IMG/VR virus record: IMGVR_UViG_3300040801_000993
Location: 1-34,846 of that record
Direction: 5' to 3' (one strand)
Length of the DNA stretch: 34,846 nucleotides
Source: a virus
Positions within the stretch are counted from its first letter, which is position 1, and every line of letters starts with the position of its first letter. Below the pieces are notes generated by a model. It made no database searches. It worked only from the letters and a program-made list of their open reading frames with translations, and had not been told where the DNA came from. Below, in pieces: positions 16,639 through 24,919 of this stretch. The position numbers and the translations under genes are program-made.

Positions 16639-17053
16639 ACATTCCACCCGTGTTGGTCATGCCAAGGGCCTCTAATAGCTGGCCTGCTCTGGCGTCCTCT
16701 GAGCTTACGCCCATCATCAGGCGCTCAGCTCCGTGATAGAACGCCCACTCCTTGAATTTGCGCCACATCTGGGGACCTCCTCCCCCAGTACTGATGAATA
16801 GGATATCAGTAGCGTAGCTTTTCTTGCGGTTAAAGAAGAACGGTTCCAGCGTCCCAAACAGAACTCCCTTGAGTTCCCCTTCCGCGTAGGCTACAAGCCC
16901 TAGAGTGTCCTTGACGGACAATACGTAGTCTACGATCTTGGCGCAGGACCTGCGGTCAAAGGGTATGTCCGACAGGTTGCTGGTCTCGTGGTACTTCTCC
17001 AAAAAATCTAGGATGTTCTTGACATCCGTAAAGCGTGCCTCCCTTACTTCCAT
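16613..17053 (-). CDS. GNAT-family N-acetyltransferase
   Basis: A 146-residue protein of the GNAT fold. An N-terminal strand (MEVREARFTDVKNI) is followed by AYAEGELKGVLFGTLEP (strands 3-4), then ATDILFISTGGGGPQMWRKF, where S88-P94 sit where GNAT enzymes hold the acetyl-CoA pyrophosphate, and a last helix-strand LLEALGMTNTGGMYVL. Such enzymes move an acetyl group to an amine; the substrate is unknown. The usual Q/R-x-x-G-x-G/A motif is not exact. TTG 17071 is in frame, but ATG 17053 is chosen because AAGGAGG lies 6 bases upstream. It is embedded among virion genes, so it may modify a virion or host protein. Confidence 0.7.
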   Translation of the reverse strand: MEVREARFTDVKNILDFLEKYHETSNLSDIPFDRRSCAKIVDYVLSVKDTLGLVAYAEGELKGVLFGTLEPFFFNRKKSYATDILFISTGGGGPQMWRKFKEWAFYHGAERLMMGVSSEDARAGQLLEALGMTNTGGMYVLRSQSS

Positions 17054-17072
17054 TGGTAACCTCCTTACCAAT
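17052..17072 (-). promoter_or_regulatory. Hairpin presenting the Shine-Dalgarno of the acetyltransferase in its loop
   Basis: On the transcript, AUUGGUAA and UUACCAAU form a perfect 8-bp stem around the 5-base loop GGAGG, which is the ribosome site of the GNAT gene. The 5' arm contains the UAA stop of the preceding gene (17065-17067), and the 3' arm contains the first two bases of the GNAT AUG. A ribosome finishing the upstream gene would open the stem, which suggests translational coupling. Confidence 0.65.
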
Positions 17073-18222
17073 CAAATACAATGGGATCTAACTCAGGATA
17101 TAGGCTATTGAGCAGTGAGTACGAGGACTTGGCCCCTTCTGTAATGCTGGCAATGGCCCTCTCCCTAGCAGCGTCGTCCATCTCCATACCATTTAACGCC
17201 GCAATGCGGTCCAAGTAACCTTGGTACAATCCTGTAGCAGATGTGGTGTAGTTGGTCTCGCGCTGCATAGCGTTGACCTGCTCCTGCTGCGCCAAGTTAT
17301 ACTCTCCCATGACCTGAGTATTGGCCATGTTGTACTCACCCTGCATCTGCGTCTGGGCAAGCCTGCCAGAAACTTCCATGTCAGTGAGTATCTTGTTGTA
17401 CTCAAACTGGTTCTTGGCCAAGCGGGCCTGAATGGCCCCCTGCATCTGAGTAATCTTCTGCTTAGTCTCGCTGTCAAGCCAAGCGATGTCCCTCTGAGCC
17501 GCAGTCTGCAAGCGGGTTTGCGCCAGACTGGCGCTGGCCGAGATGTTAGCAGTCATCACGCGGGTGTTGCTATCCATCTCACCGAGAGCCAGCTGTGTAG
17601 CACGCTGGTGGTTCAACTGAGAGAACTGATTCAGCGCCTGCATGTTCTCGCTGGCCACCTTGGTGAAGGTAGCAGCATCCTGCTGGGCAATCGGCAAGGC
17701 CGCTCGAAGAGCGGACGTCATAGAAGCTCCGGTACCTACGGTCCCGCCAAGCCCACCAAGGGCGTTGGCCTGCTCCAGTCCCTGCCGACGTGCGTCCTGC
17801 ATGTACTTGCTGTTGGAGTTAAGCAGGTTGGACAACTGGTTCTGCACCAGCTCCGGCTCGGTAACATCTCTGGTGTGCGGCTGGGCGTTCTCATCTTCGA
17901 TATTACCAGCTCTTATCTGGCCGCCCTCGTAGTAGCTGACGTTCGGGTCTCCCTGCATACCAGTAATAGGACCACCGACATCCCAGTCGCTCTCGAAGTC
18001 AGGGCTACCCTGAGTAACAGGACCCTCCGAGGAGCTTGCATCAGCGACTCCCTGCTGCTTAACGATGTTTGACCCGCCAGTGTTTAACAGATACTTCTCC
18101 GCTACCTGCTTCTGGCGCGTGGTATCGCCCTTAGCACCAGCCTGATTATAGGACTTAGCCGCTTGCGGGTCCTTATTCTGCGGGTCGATAACCGAAGTCT
18201 TGCCGTAGTTTAATAGTGCCAT
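17065..18222 (-). CDS. Helical internal virion / ejection-type protein (unknown)
   Basis: A 385-residue protein, disordered in the first 110 residues and then mostly helical with long Gln/Ala/Met-rich coiled-coil segments (residues about 195-330, for example TQMQGEYNMANTQVMGEYN with near-repeats of Q-M/V-x-GEYN). Composition and position downstream of the tail gene match podoviral internal core or ejection proteins such as the T7 gp14 class, although no sequence identity to these was recognised. The stop codon lies within the hairpin that controls the next gene. Confidence 0.65.
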   Translation of the reverse strand: MALLNYGKTSVIDPQNKDPQAAKSYNQAGAKGDTTRQKQVAEKYLLNTGGSNIVKQQGVADASSSEGPVTQGSPDFESDWDVGGPITGMQGDPNVSYYEGGQIRAGNIEDENAQPHTRDVTEPELVQNQLSNLLNSNSKYMQDARRQGLEQANALGGLGGTVGTGASMTSALRAALPIAQQDAATFTKVASENMQALNQFSQLNHQRATQLALGEMDSNTRVMTANISASASLAQTRLQTAAQRDIAWLDSETKQKITQMQGAIQARLAKNQFEYNKILTDMEVSGRLAQTQMQGEYNMANTQVMGEYNLAQQEQVNAMQRETNYTTSATGLYQGYLDRIAALNGMEMDDAARERAIASITEGAKSSYSLLNSLYPELDPIVFDW

Positions 18223-18230
18223 GTCTAGTC

Positions 18231-21200
18231 CTATGGGTCAGAGCCATCCCACGTCGGGGAGGTCTCGTCAAAGGTGATGTCTGTCTGGTCGAAGGTCCAG
18301 ATGTCTGGGGCTAGGGTGACGGTACCGGTGTTGCCAGCCGCCGTTGCGGTGGCGGTAGTGCCATTGAATACCATGTTCATAGTAACCGTACCAGTGTTGC
18401 CTGTGGCAACGGCCGTTCCAGTGGCCCCAACCACCAGAATATCCTCGGGTACGATGCCCTCATCCACCGCGTAATCCCTGTCCTCGTCTATCCGGTTGCG
18501 GCGATCAGCCTTAACCTCGGCGTGGAACAGGAGATTGTTGATGCGGGTAGGTACAGCACCGTCGCCTCCAAATTTGGACAGCCGTATAGCCAGTCCATCG
18601 GTACGGGTGTTTATATACCACGTCATGTAATCATCCACCAGCGTGCCGGGGAAGTCGCTGAACTCTCCTACCGTGGTGGTGTTACCGATGCACGTGTCAG
18701 GATTGTCCGGGTCTGGTACCTCGGTGAACTTGTCGTAGTTCTTACCGGACAGGTGGTTCAGGCGGGTGTAGCCCGCGTGCTCTAGGTACAGCTCCAGACT
18801 TTTGTAGTCCACCAAGGCGGACGGGTCTGGTGCGTGGAGCGGGTTGAAGTCCAAGTACTTGAAGAACTTCCAAGTGGACAAGGTGTCTCTCCGCTCCGGC
18901 TGGTCCGTACGCTTGTCGGCGTACGACAGCACGTCCATGTACTTCGGGTCGATGCGCATCACATGACCCAGCTGAGTACCCATCACAATGCTTTCGTCTC
19001 CGTTGGACAGGACCGAAGAGTCGATTGCCGTGGGTGCGAACGTGGCCTCGTAGCCACGCTGCCCGCCCTCTTGGTACGCCGTGTAGTTCTGGCGGGTAAA
19101 CTGCAAGGGCTGTGAGGGGTCATCAGGGAAGGTCGCTACGATGATCTCCCCATTAGCTAAGTATACTCGATATTGGTTCTTTTTGCGAACCGGAATAGCA
19201 GCTACAATGCGGTTACCGGCAATGATATCAAGAGCATTGCTACCAAGCAAACGGCGAAGTAGCGTACGTATGTGCGCCGAGCGTCGTCCAATTTCAAACC
19301 CTCCGAATTTGTCCGAGATGTCTGCCGTAGTGATACCTGCGTAGTCCACGAACACGTTACCCAGCAGGTTGGTGATCGTGTAGGGCAGGGCACCGCTATT
19401 GTCGGTGACGATCTTCAGGTTGAACGGGTCCTGCCCAGAGGCTGCGCTACCAGCGAAGCCGTGTATGGAGTCCTCGCACACCACCATAGTGGTGCCGTTG
19501 GCAGCAGCCGCTAGTCCAGTGATGGTATCCTTCGGGTTCCACGAAGTGGCCCCGTCATACGTGTTGAAGTTGTTCGGTGCCCCGATAGAGGACGCCATGA
19601 AGTGTGTGTTTAGGGCCAGCAGCAGGTGGTTCCTGTGGAACTCTACGTACCTAGGCTTGTCCTTATCCCTGTCAATCGGTAGGCGGATAAAGGAGAACCT
19701 GTCATCCTTGTCCAGCATGAAGGCCGGACTGGCACCAGTAGCGGCGTACAAAGTAGCCGCATCGTCGTCGCCAGAGAAGGTGGCAACCCGAGATTGGTAG
19801 ATGGCGTTGGCCGACTCCATCTCTTCGGTGCTGGGGAGCAGGTTCTTGCTGACGGTACGCGTGTACGCGATCAGGTCACCGGTACCACCAGCACCCGTAC
19901 GTATCTCTAGGCCCGGAATAATCAAGGAAGCTGAGGGGGAACCGGTAGGTAGCTGTATCGTCATCCACCCTTCGGCGTCGTCAGTGCTCCAGTCTCCGTC
20001 GAACACTTGATAAGCGTACAAAAAGGCCTCGTTAACGTCTCCAGACCCATCGTAGAAGTAAACCTGCTGGCCGGTGACTGCATAATGGACCTTAACCAAT
20101 ACCTCGTCCACGTTTACGACTTTGGACGCCCCAGAGACGTCCTCAAACTGTATGTCGACGTAGTAATTGTCGTCCTGTAGCACGTCGGGGTCGATTACGT
20201 CCAGCTCCCACGTGTCCAACTGGCCTCCGTACACGTATTGGGTGCCCGGAGTGTTGGTCAGGAAGTCCCTGTCGCCTCTGTTGGAGGACAGGTACTGGCC
20301 CGAGCCGCTTTCGTTGCGCAACTGGACCTTGTTGATGACAACGTGGCTGCCTGCTGTGGTGCAGTGGGCCGTAACCCGCACTTCCAGACCCAAAACCTTG
20401 TAGTTGCCGGGTATTTGGGACCCGTTAATCTGCAAAGACATGAATCGGGACTTGTCGTTGGCCAGTACGGTAGTAGAAGCGTACGAACCGGGGGTACCAG
20501 ACGTCACATTGCCCAGATTTGTCCACGCAGAGTACGTTCCGGTGGTCGGATACTGGGTAGCGGGGCTAAAGAAGTCGATAAATCCAGTATCAGTGACGGA
20601 ATCTACTGCATCTGACGTGATAAGAGGGGCGTTGGCGGCCTTGGGGGCCACCTTGCCAGCCCTAAAGGACAGCGAATAGCCCAGATCTACGTACTTCCAA
20701 CCGCCTTGGCGGTCGTTTACGTCTCTTTTCCAGAGCAATCCCTTATTTTGGTACTGACGATTGCCGTCTGCAAGAGTGCTGCCAAGAGTGTTCCCAGTAG
20801 TATTGTTCGTGATCGTCGTGCTAACGTCCCAATTATCGACATAAGACATCTCCAGTGTGGTGCTGGACGACGGATACAGGTACAGATAGCCCTCTGCATC
20901 GCCTCCCTCCCAGCTACCGTCGGTTAATTCGTACCCAGCAACCAGCGCAGTAAAGGTTCCGTCTGCCGAGCCGTAGTCAACCTCTACCTCGTCGCCGATA
21001 GACGGCTCTTCAGCGCCGTCCTCGAAGCGTCCGCCGAAGAAATCCCGCACCGCGTACGTAGAATCGCGGTACTGGAACACCCCGGAGATGCCCTGTACCC
21101 CCAAGGGGTCGGGCTTGAACTGGTCCCACGTAGCGTCTGCTTCGCGCTGTGCGGTAGACAGCGCTCCAAGAAAGCGGGGACCCTTGTAATCTGCCCAAGA

Positions 21201-21683
21201 CAGGCCCAGCCTGCTCTGGTAGATGAAGAAGTCCGAGCTTCCGGTGTATTGAATGGTGGCCCCGTTGCTGGTGTAGAACGACGTGGCCCGTCGCGGAGAG
21301 ATACCAGCCACCTTGTCCAGCGTGATGTACAGCGTGGACACGCCGATCTCCACGTAGTACATACGCCCGGACCCAGCTACGGTTACGCCGTCGTTGGCAT
21401 ACCAGTAGAGCAGGTCTCCCTGCACCAGCGTACCTGTGGTGATACAGTCGGATACGTCTACGGCCGCGTGCCAGAAATCATCCAGTCCCTCCGACAGGGT
21501 GGGTCCGACGATAGTCAGGCCCTGCGATTCCTCGTATGCGCCGTTTACAACTTCCCAGTTGCGCACGCCAGTAAGCGACCCAACCGGAGCGGTCAACCTT
21601 GAGGGGTTGAGCCACAGCCCTTGGCCTGCTGGGATGCTTAGAGGACCGGGGTCCTTAAATGCTTCGACAAGCGTTACTGGCAT
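18231..21683 (-). CDS. Large tail protein (nozzle / tail-tube B-like)
   Basis: A 1150-residue, Thr/Ser/Gly/Tyr-rich, beta-strand-rich protein starting TAATG-coupled to the adaptor gene (one-base overlap). The first 650 residues contain a series of Trp- and Gly-rich beta domains. Residues about 690-900 (RFSFIRLPIDRDKDKPRYVEF, then HLLLALN and MVVCEDSIHGF) read like the propeller-type core of podoviral nozzle proteins, which form the distal part of the short tail. The C-terminal 65 residues contain two near-repeats. Assignment rests on gene order (directly after the adaptor), size and composition; it is larger than T7 gp12 (about 790), so extra decoration domains are likely. Confidence 0.6.
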   Translation of the reverse strand: MPVTLVEAFKDPGPLSIPAGQGLWLNPSRLTAPVGSLTGVRNWEVVNGAYEESQGLTIVGPTLSEGLDDFWHAAVDVSDCITTGTLVQGDLLYWYANDGVTVAGSGRMYYVEIGVSTLYITLDKVAGISPRRATSFYTSNGATIQYTGSSDFFIYQSRLGLSWADYKGPRFLGALSTAQREADATWDQFKPDPLGVQGISGVFQYRDSTYAVRDFFGGRFEDGAEEPSIGDEVEVDYGSADGTFTALVAGYELTDGSWEGGDAEGYLYLYPSSSTTLEMSYVDNWDVSTTITNNTTGNTLGSTLADGNRQYQNKGLLWKRDVNDRQGGWKYVDLGYSLSFRAGKVAPKAANAPLITSDAVDSVTDTGFIDFFSPATQYPTTGTYSAWTNLGNVTSGTPGSYASTTVLANDKSRFMSLQINGSQIPGNYKVLGLEVRVTAHCTTAGSHVVINKVQLRNESGSGQYLSSNRGDRDFLTNTPGTQYVYGGQLDTWELDVIDPDVLQDDNYYVDIQFEDVSGASKVVNVDEVLVKVHYAVTGQQVYFYDGSGDVNEAFLYAYQVFDGDWSTDDAEGWMTIQLPTGSPSASLIIPGLEIRTGAGGTGDLIAYTRTVSKNLLPSTEEMESANAIYQSRVATFSGDDDAATLYAATGASPAFMLDKDDRFSFIRLPIDRDKDKPRYVEFHRNHLLLALNTHFMASSIGAPNNFNTYDGATSWNPKDTITGLAAAANGTTMVVCEDSIHGFAGSAASGQDPFNLKIVTDNSGALPYTITNLLGNVFVDYAGITTADISDKFGGFEIGRRSAHIRTLLRRLLGSNALDIIAGNRIVAAIPVRKKNQYRVYLANGEIIVATFPDDPSQPLQFTRQNYTAYQEGGQRGYEATFAPTAIDSSVLSNGDESIVMGTQLGHVMRIDPKYMDVLSYADKRTDQPERRDTLSTWKFFKYLDFNPLHAPDPSALVDYKSLELYLEHAGYTRLNHLSGKNYDKFTEVPDPDNPDTCIGNTTTVGEFSDFPGTLVDDYMTWYINTRTDGLAIRLSKFGGDGAVPTRINNLLFHAEVKADRRNRIDEDRDYAVDEGIVPEDILVVGATGTAVATGNTGTVTMNMVFNGTTATATAAGNTGTVTLAPDIWTFDQTDITFDETSPTWDGSDP
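18316..18427 (-). repeat. Imperfect ~46-bp tandem repeat at the 3' end of the large tail gene
   Basis: Segments 18316-18362 and 18382-18427 share GGTACCGGTGTTGCC-like and GT-GC-rich blocks. The encoded pattern is T-A-x-A-(T/A)-x-G-N-T-G-T-V-T, once as TAVATGNTGTVT and once as TATATAAGNTGTVT. This looks like a short beta-hairpin unit duplicated near the C-terminus. Confidence 0.6.
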
Positions 21684-22816
21684 TACCAGTATCTCCTAGC
21701 TCTCCAAGACCACCCGGTAAGCACGCCGGGGCGAACGTAGATCGGCGGCGTCTGCTTCTCAGACAGCCGCGCTCTCTGCGCAAGGTACTTGTTCTGCATC
21801 TTCTGGATGCCTTCCGCATCCTCGTGGTCCTCGTAGAAACGACGACACGCGTCGTACACGATTACCCAGTGGAAGCGGTCAGGAAGCAGCGTACCCCCAG
21901 ACACGTTAGATCCGGGGGTATCTGCGTCTACAGTCATTTCGTCTATTTCCCACACGCCGTCAAAACGCAGGGTGTAGGGCTTGTCAGGTACCGGCCAGAC
22001 TTGAAGAACTCCGTCGGGACGCTCCACGATATACTCGGGGCGCGACGCTGAGGTCTCAAGCGTGTCCTTGACCGTCCTCCACGTCTCATAAGACATCTTA
22101 GTGACGGGAGTCTCGTCCTGTTTAGCCGTCTCGTAGACGGTAACGGTGCGGTAGTTGATTGTCTCCAGACCAGTGGGCATGTTGTATTCGTCTCCGCTGC
22201 CCAGTGGGTTTGTAGTTGACAGGTACACGTTGCTGATGCTAGTTAGGTATCCAACCCTGTCGTTTTCAAACCCTATGGTATCAGTAGTCGTGGCCCCAGT
22301 AGTAAACGTGTACGTGTATGTACCGCCGTCTAAAATACGACCAAGCATGCTACCGTCAGCGTACACATCTAAAAACTCTCTATCCGGGGATGGAATAGTA
22401 TTGTGCACTACGGTCAGGTAGTAGGTAGTATTAGGCGACAACGTTTGGTCTATCTCTATCATTCCGCCTAGCCCAGAGTCGTCGCTGACTAGGTTACCGC
22501 CAGTAAACGACCACAGCCCCGACGCATCAGTGTACGTAATACCGCTGCCCGTCATGTTAGGGTCTGGGTAGATATTAAGAGCTATCAGATCTGACGTATC
22601 CGGAGTGGCACTATAGGCAGGGTGCACAATCATGGTTTGGTCTAGCTTTTGGCGAAACCACCAGTTCGGAGTCTCCTCCTGCAGCTCGCGCCACGCGTCT
22701 CCCACGTATTCCTTGAAAGACAGCGCAGCGTCTACCGCGCCAGACAGCGTGGTCGGCACGCCCGAGCGGACCTTGGCCCGCTTCATGGCAGTTTGTACCA
22801 GTTCCAGATACGTCAT
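21683..22816 (-). CDS. Head-to-tail adaptor (tail tube A-like) with an inserted domain
   Basis: A 377-residue protein. The N-terminus (TYLELVQTAMKRAKV...ALSFKEYVGDAWRELQEETPNWWF) is the helical start of podoviral adaptors that sit under the portal, and the segment from about residue 208 (DEYNMPTGLETINYRTVTVYE) to ACRRFYEDHEDAEG fits the adaptor core. Between residues about 78 and 207 lies a Gly/Thr/Asp-rich beta-type block (SGITYTDASGLWSFTGGNLV to ISNVYLSTTN) that is not expected in adaptors and looks like an inserted beta-sandwich. Usual adaptors are near 200-270 residues, so the extra length matches the insert. Located between the capsid genes and the nozzle gene. Confidence 0.68.
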   Translation of the reverse strand: MTYLELVQTAMKRAKVRSGVPTTLSGAVDAALSFKEYVGDAWRELQEETPNWWFRQKLDQTMIVHPAYSATPDTSDLIALNIYPDPNMTGSGITYTDASGLWSFTGGNLVSDDSGLGGMIEIDQTLSPNTTYYLTVVHNTIPSPDREFLDVYADGSMLGRILDGGTYTYTFTTGATTTDTIGFENDRVGYLTSISNVYLSTTNPLGSGDEYNMPTGLETINYRTVTVYETAKQDETPVTKMSYETWRTVKDTLETSASRPEYIVERPDGVLQVWPVPDKPYTLRFDGVWEIDEMTVDADTPGSNVSGGTLLPDRFHWVIVYDACRRFYEDHEDAEGIQKMQNKYLAQRARLSEKQTPPIYVRPGVLTGWSWRARRYW

Positions 22817-22827
22817 CTTCTACTCCG

Positions 22828-23319
22828 TTATCTGTTGTCGACCAGAAGGCTGAACGGATACTTATGCTGGTCCGTCCAATCCAACGTCTCGTCCCCATGA
22901 TCGTCCCGGCCCACGAAGTAGCGCCGCTCCACGGCGTCTTCGAGGCATGCCATCCAGCGGCCCGGCATGATCACTTCCTTGTTAACGGGGATCGACGCCA
23001 TCTTGAAGTTCAGGCCAACGATAATCGGACGCTTGTTAGGATTGTAGTCTCCGGGGGAGACCTTGATCTTAACGTAGCCCGGCGGGACCTGCGTCGTGGT
23101 ATCGCCTGCCTTCACTACCTTCATCTCGGTGTTACCCTTGAACGTGCGGGTAGCGCTGAGAATCTGGTCGATCATCTCTCGCCGATCCTGTTGCTCAGGG
23201 ACGAGGTTAAGGTTGTACATCGCAAAGGCGAACTTTGCCAGTTCGTCCTTCTTCATCTTCTCTAGGGTAGCCCTAGAAATAACACTGTCCCCTTCGTTGG
23301 GAGTGGCCTGATCCGCCAT
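22828..23319 (-). CDS. Capsid-proximal virion protein (unknown)
   Basis: From ATG 23319 the product has 163 residues; TTG 23334 is in frame, but GGAGG lies 7 bases before ATG 23319. Residues about 15-60 are helical (LEKMKKDELAKFAFAMYNL) and could form a small SAP/Rho-N-like fold. The remainder is beta-rich (GYVKIKVSPGDYN, then KEVIMPGRWMACLEDAVERRYF). It is separated from the upstream decoration gene by a strong hairpin. Its place between capsid and adaptor suggests a head completion or minor capsid role; no family was recognised with confidence. Confidence 0.6.
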   Translation of the reverse strand: MADQATPNEGDSVISRATLEKMKKDELAKFAFAMYNLNLVPEQQDRREMIDQILSATRTFKGNTEMKVVKAGDTTTQVPPGYVKIKVSPGDYNPNKRPIIVGLNFKMASIPVNKEVIMPGRWMACLEDAVERRYFVGRDDHGDETLDWTDQHKYPFSLLVDNR

Positions 23320-23340
23320 AGTGTTTTCCTCCAAGTTGGT

Positions 23341-23368
23341 GAGAGGGGGAGCCGAAGCTCCCCGTCTC
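23341..23368 (-). terminator. Strong C(UUCG)G hairpin downstream of the capsid genes
   Basis: On the transcript GAGA-C-GGGGAGC pairs with GCUCCCC-C-UCUC, giving 11 base pairs with one C-C mismatch, closed by the extra-stable C(UUCG)G tetraloop. It lies 12 bases after the stop of the decoration-like gene and 21 bases before the next start codon. No T-run follows, so a factor-independent terminator is doubtful. It may be a partial terminator for a phage polymerase or an mRNA-stabilising or processing site. Confidence 0.7.
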
Positions 23369-23380
23369 GGTTGCTAAAGA

Positions 23381-23872
23381 TTAGACTGCGGCAGCATTAG
23401 CGCTGGAACGGTCAGCAAGGACCAGACACAGCTTAATGGTACCAGCAGCGGCAGTGGCCGGAGCCGCGATAACCGTGCCGTAGACGGTGTAATCCGCCAC
23501 CATAGCAAGGTTAGTCACAACAGCCGTACCGATACCGGCAGTCAACACCAGATTGGCAGGACCGCCTCCAGAGATCACACCGCTGTTAAGCAGCGCGTCC
23601 GGGTCGGTAGTCGTGCCGTCCTTCAAGCCAATATCGAACTCGAAGGTAGCAGTGGCGTGGGAATCCAGCTCGTCGAACTCAACCCAACCACCAAGAATAA
23701 CGGTGCTATCGTTAAGCTTGATAAAGTTGAAGGTGTTGTTCAGGACCAGCTGGGCGGCAGTAACTTCAAGTTCGATGCACTCCATGCGGATGCCGTTGTA
23801 ACCGGCACCAAACACATCAACATCACCACCGGGGTTACTGCCCTTAGCTTTCGGATGATAATAAGTAGCCAT
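23381..23872 (-). CDS. Head decoration-like protein (unknown)
   Basis: A 163-residue, Gly/Ala/Thr-rich, beta-strand-rich protein directly after the major capsid gene (13-base gap) with an AAGGAGG ribosome site. Hydrophobic strands alternate with Asp/Gly turns (FNFIKLNDSTVILGGWVEFDEL), and the C-terminus is Ala-rich. Size, composition and position match capsid decoration or head fiber proteins, although no sequence family was recognised. Confidence 0.6.
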   Translation of the reverse strand: MATYYHPKAKGSNPGGDVDVFGAGYNGIRMECIELEVTAAQLVLNNTFNFIKLNDSTVILGGWVEFDELDSHATATFEFDIGLKDGTTTDPDALLNSGVISGGGPANLVLTAGIGTAVVTNLAMVADYTVYGTVIAAPATAAAGTIKLCLVLADRSSANAAAV

Positions 23873-23885
23873 TATCTATTCCTCC

Positions 23886-24890
23886 TTATGCCAGTGACGT
23901 AACGCCGACTTCGATGCGCTGCACCCAAGCCTCGTTAAGGATAAGAGCCGCGAAATACATCTTCCAGCCCACGTAACCACGCTGACCGAGGATGTCGCTC
24001 TTGTCGATGCGGTCGGGGGTAACGACACGCGGAGACATCGAGCCAGCACCCTTCAGGGGAACCGTGGCGTACGAGTTCTTGGAGACCATTACGACGGGGT
24101 ACACGTCAACGTTGCCGCCCGTGGTGACACAGCCGTTGGCCGTGCCAGAACCAGCGCCGGTAAACGGCTCCAGAACCGGGGACAGGATGAAGCGGGTCTG
24201 TTCGACCTTACCACACTCGTGGTCAGAGACGGGCTGGAACGAACCATACCGCTCAACCGGAGTGAAACCGTCCATATCTCGCAGATCCTGCTCAACGTCG
24301 GTATGCGCGAAAGCGATGAACGCCGGAGCGACAGCTTCCGTAGCATACTTCGGAGAAGCAGAGACCATGCTCGTGATGGTTTTAGCACGCTGCTGTTTCA
24401 AGTTACGGATCGCGTTACGCAGCAAAGCCAGCGTAATGACGTCGTTGACGTCGGTGCGAGCAGCCGGGGTGCCAGTGCCGCTGTAAGCGACGTTGGTACC
24501 AGCGCGGAGCACGCCCCACATGATCAGCTCCTTGGTTTCAGCAGCCTGTTCGCCTGCAAGCATAGCAGCATCGCGAAGCACCGGGTCTTCAGCCATGTCG
24601 GCCACGCGATCAGAAATCTCGATCACGTCACCGTACTGGCCCATAGACACCGATACATCTTCATACTGCATCTGCTTCGGCACGGGAGTCACGCCCTCAA
24701 CCAACTGGGACGTAGACACGTTATAGGGGATCGGACGACGGAACTTTACGTTATCCGCAGTATTCTTCGGCAGAGGCTTGGTTTGCGCGAACTTCTCCAA
24801 AACAAGGATAGGCTCGGCATGCTCAAGCATCGTCTTTTCTGCGTAAGCCGCCGTACGTTGGTTGATGTCCCCATATTTAGTAGCAGCCAT
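23886..24890 (-). CDS. Major capsid protein (N4 gp56 family)
   Basis: A 334-residue protein. The N-terminus ATKYGDINQRTAAYAE with EPILVLEKFAQTKPLP, the middle segment YEDVSVSMGQYGDVIEISDRV with ETKELIMWGVLRAGT, and the C-terminal GQRGYVGWKMYFAALILNE are hallmarks of the N4-gp56 family of major capsid proteins, which build the icosahedral shell with an HK97-type fold. It is shorter than N4 gp56 itself. It lies directly after the scaffold gene with an AAGGAG ribosome site, as expected for a highly expressed coat protein. This is one of the firmest calls in the window. Confidence 0.88.
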   Translation of the reverse strand: MAATKYGDINQRTAAYAEKTMLEHAEPILVLEKFAQTKPLPKNTADNVKFRRPIPYNVSTSQLVEGVTPVPKQMQYEDVSVSMGQYGDVIEISDRVADMAEDPVLRDAAMLAGEQAAETKELIMWGVLRAGTNVAYSGTGTPAARTDVNDVITLALLRNAIRNLKQQRAKTITSMVSASPKYATEAVAPAFIAFAHTDVEQDLRDMDGFTPVERYGSFQPVSDHECGKVEQTRFILSPVLEPFTGAGSGTANGCVTTGGNVDVYPVVMVSKNSYATVPLKGAGSMSPRVVTPDRIDKSDILGQRGYVGWKMYFAALILNEAWVQRIEVGVTSLA

Positions 24891-24919
24891 TTAAGGACTC
24901 CTTTTGATTTATGGGTTGA

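Noticed and set aside
17221-18072. 283-codon rightward reading frame opposite the internal virion gene
   Set aside because: Shadow of the leftward coiled-coil gene, with no motif and no neighbours in its direction.
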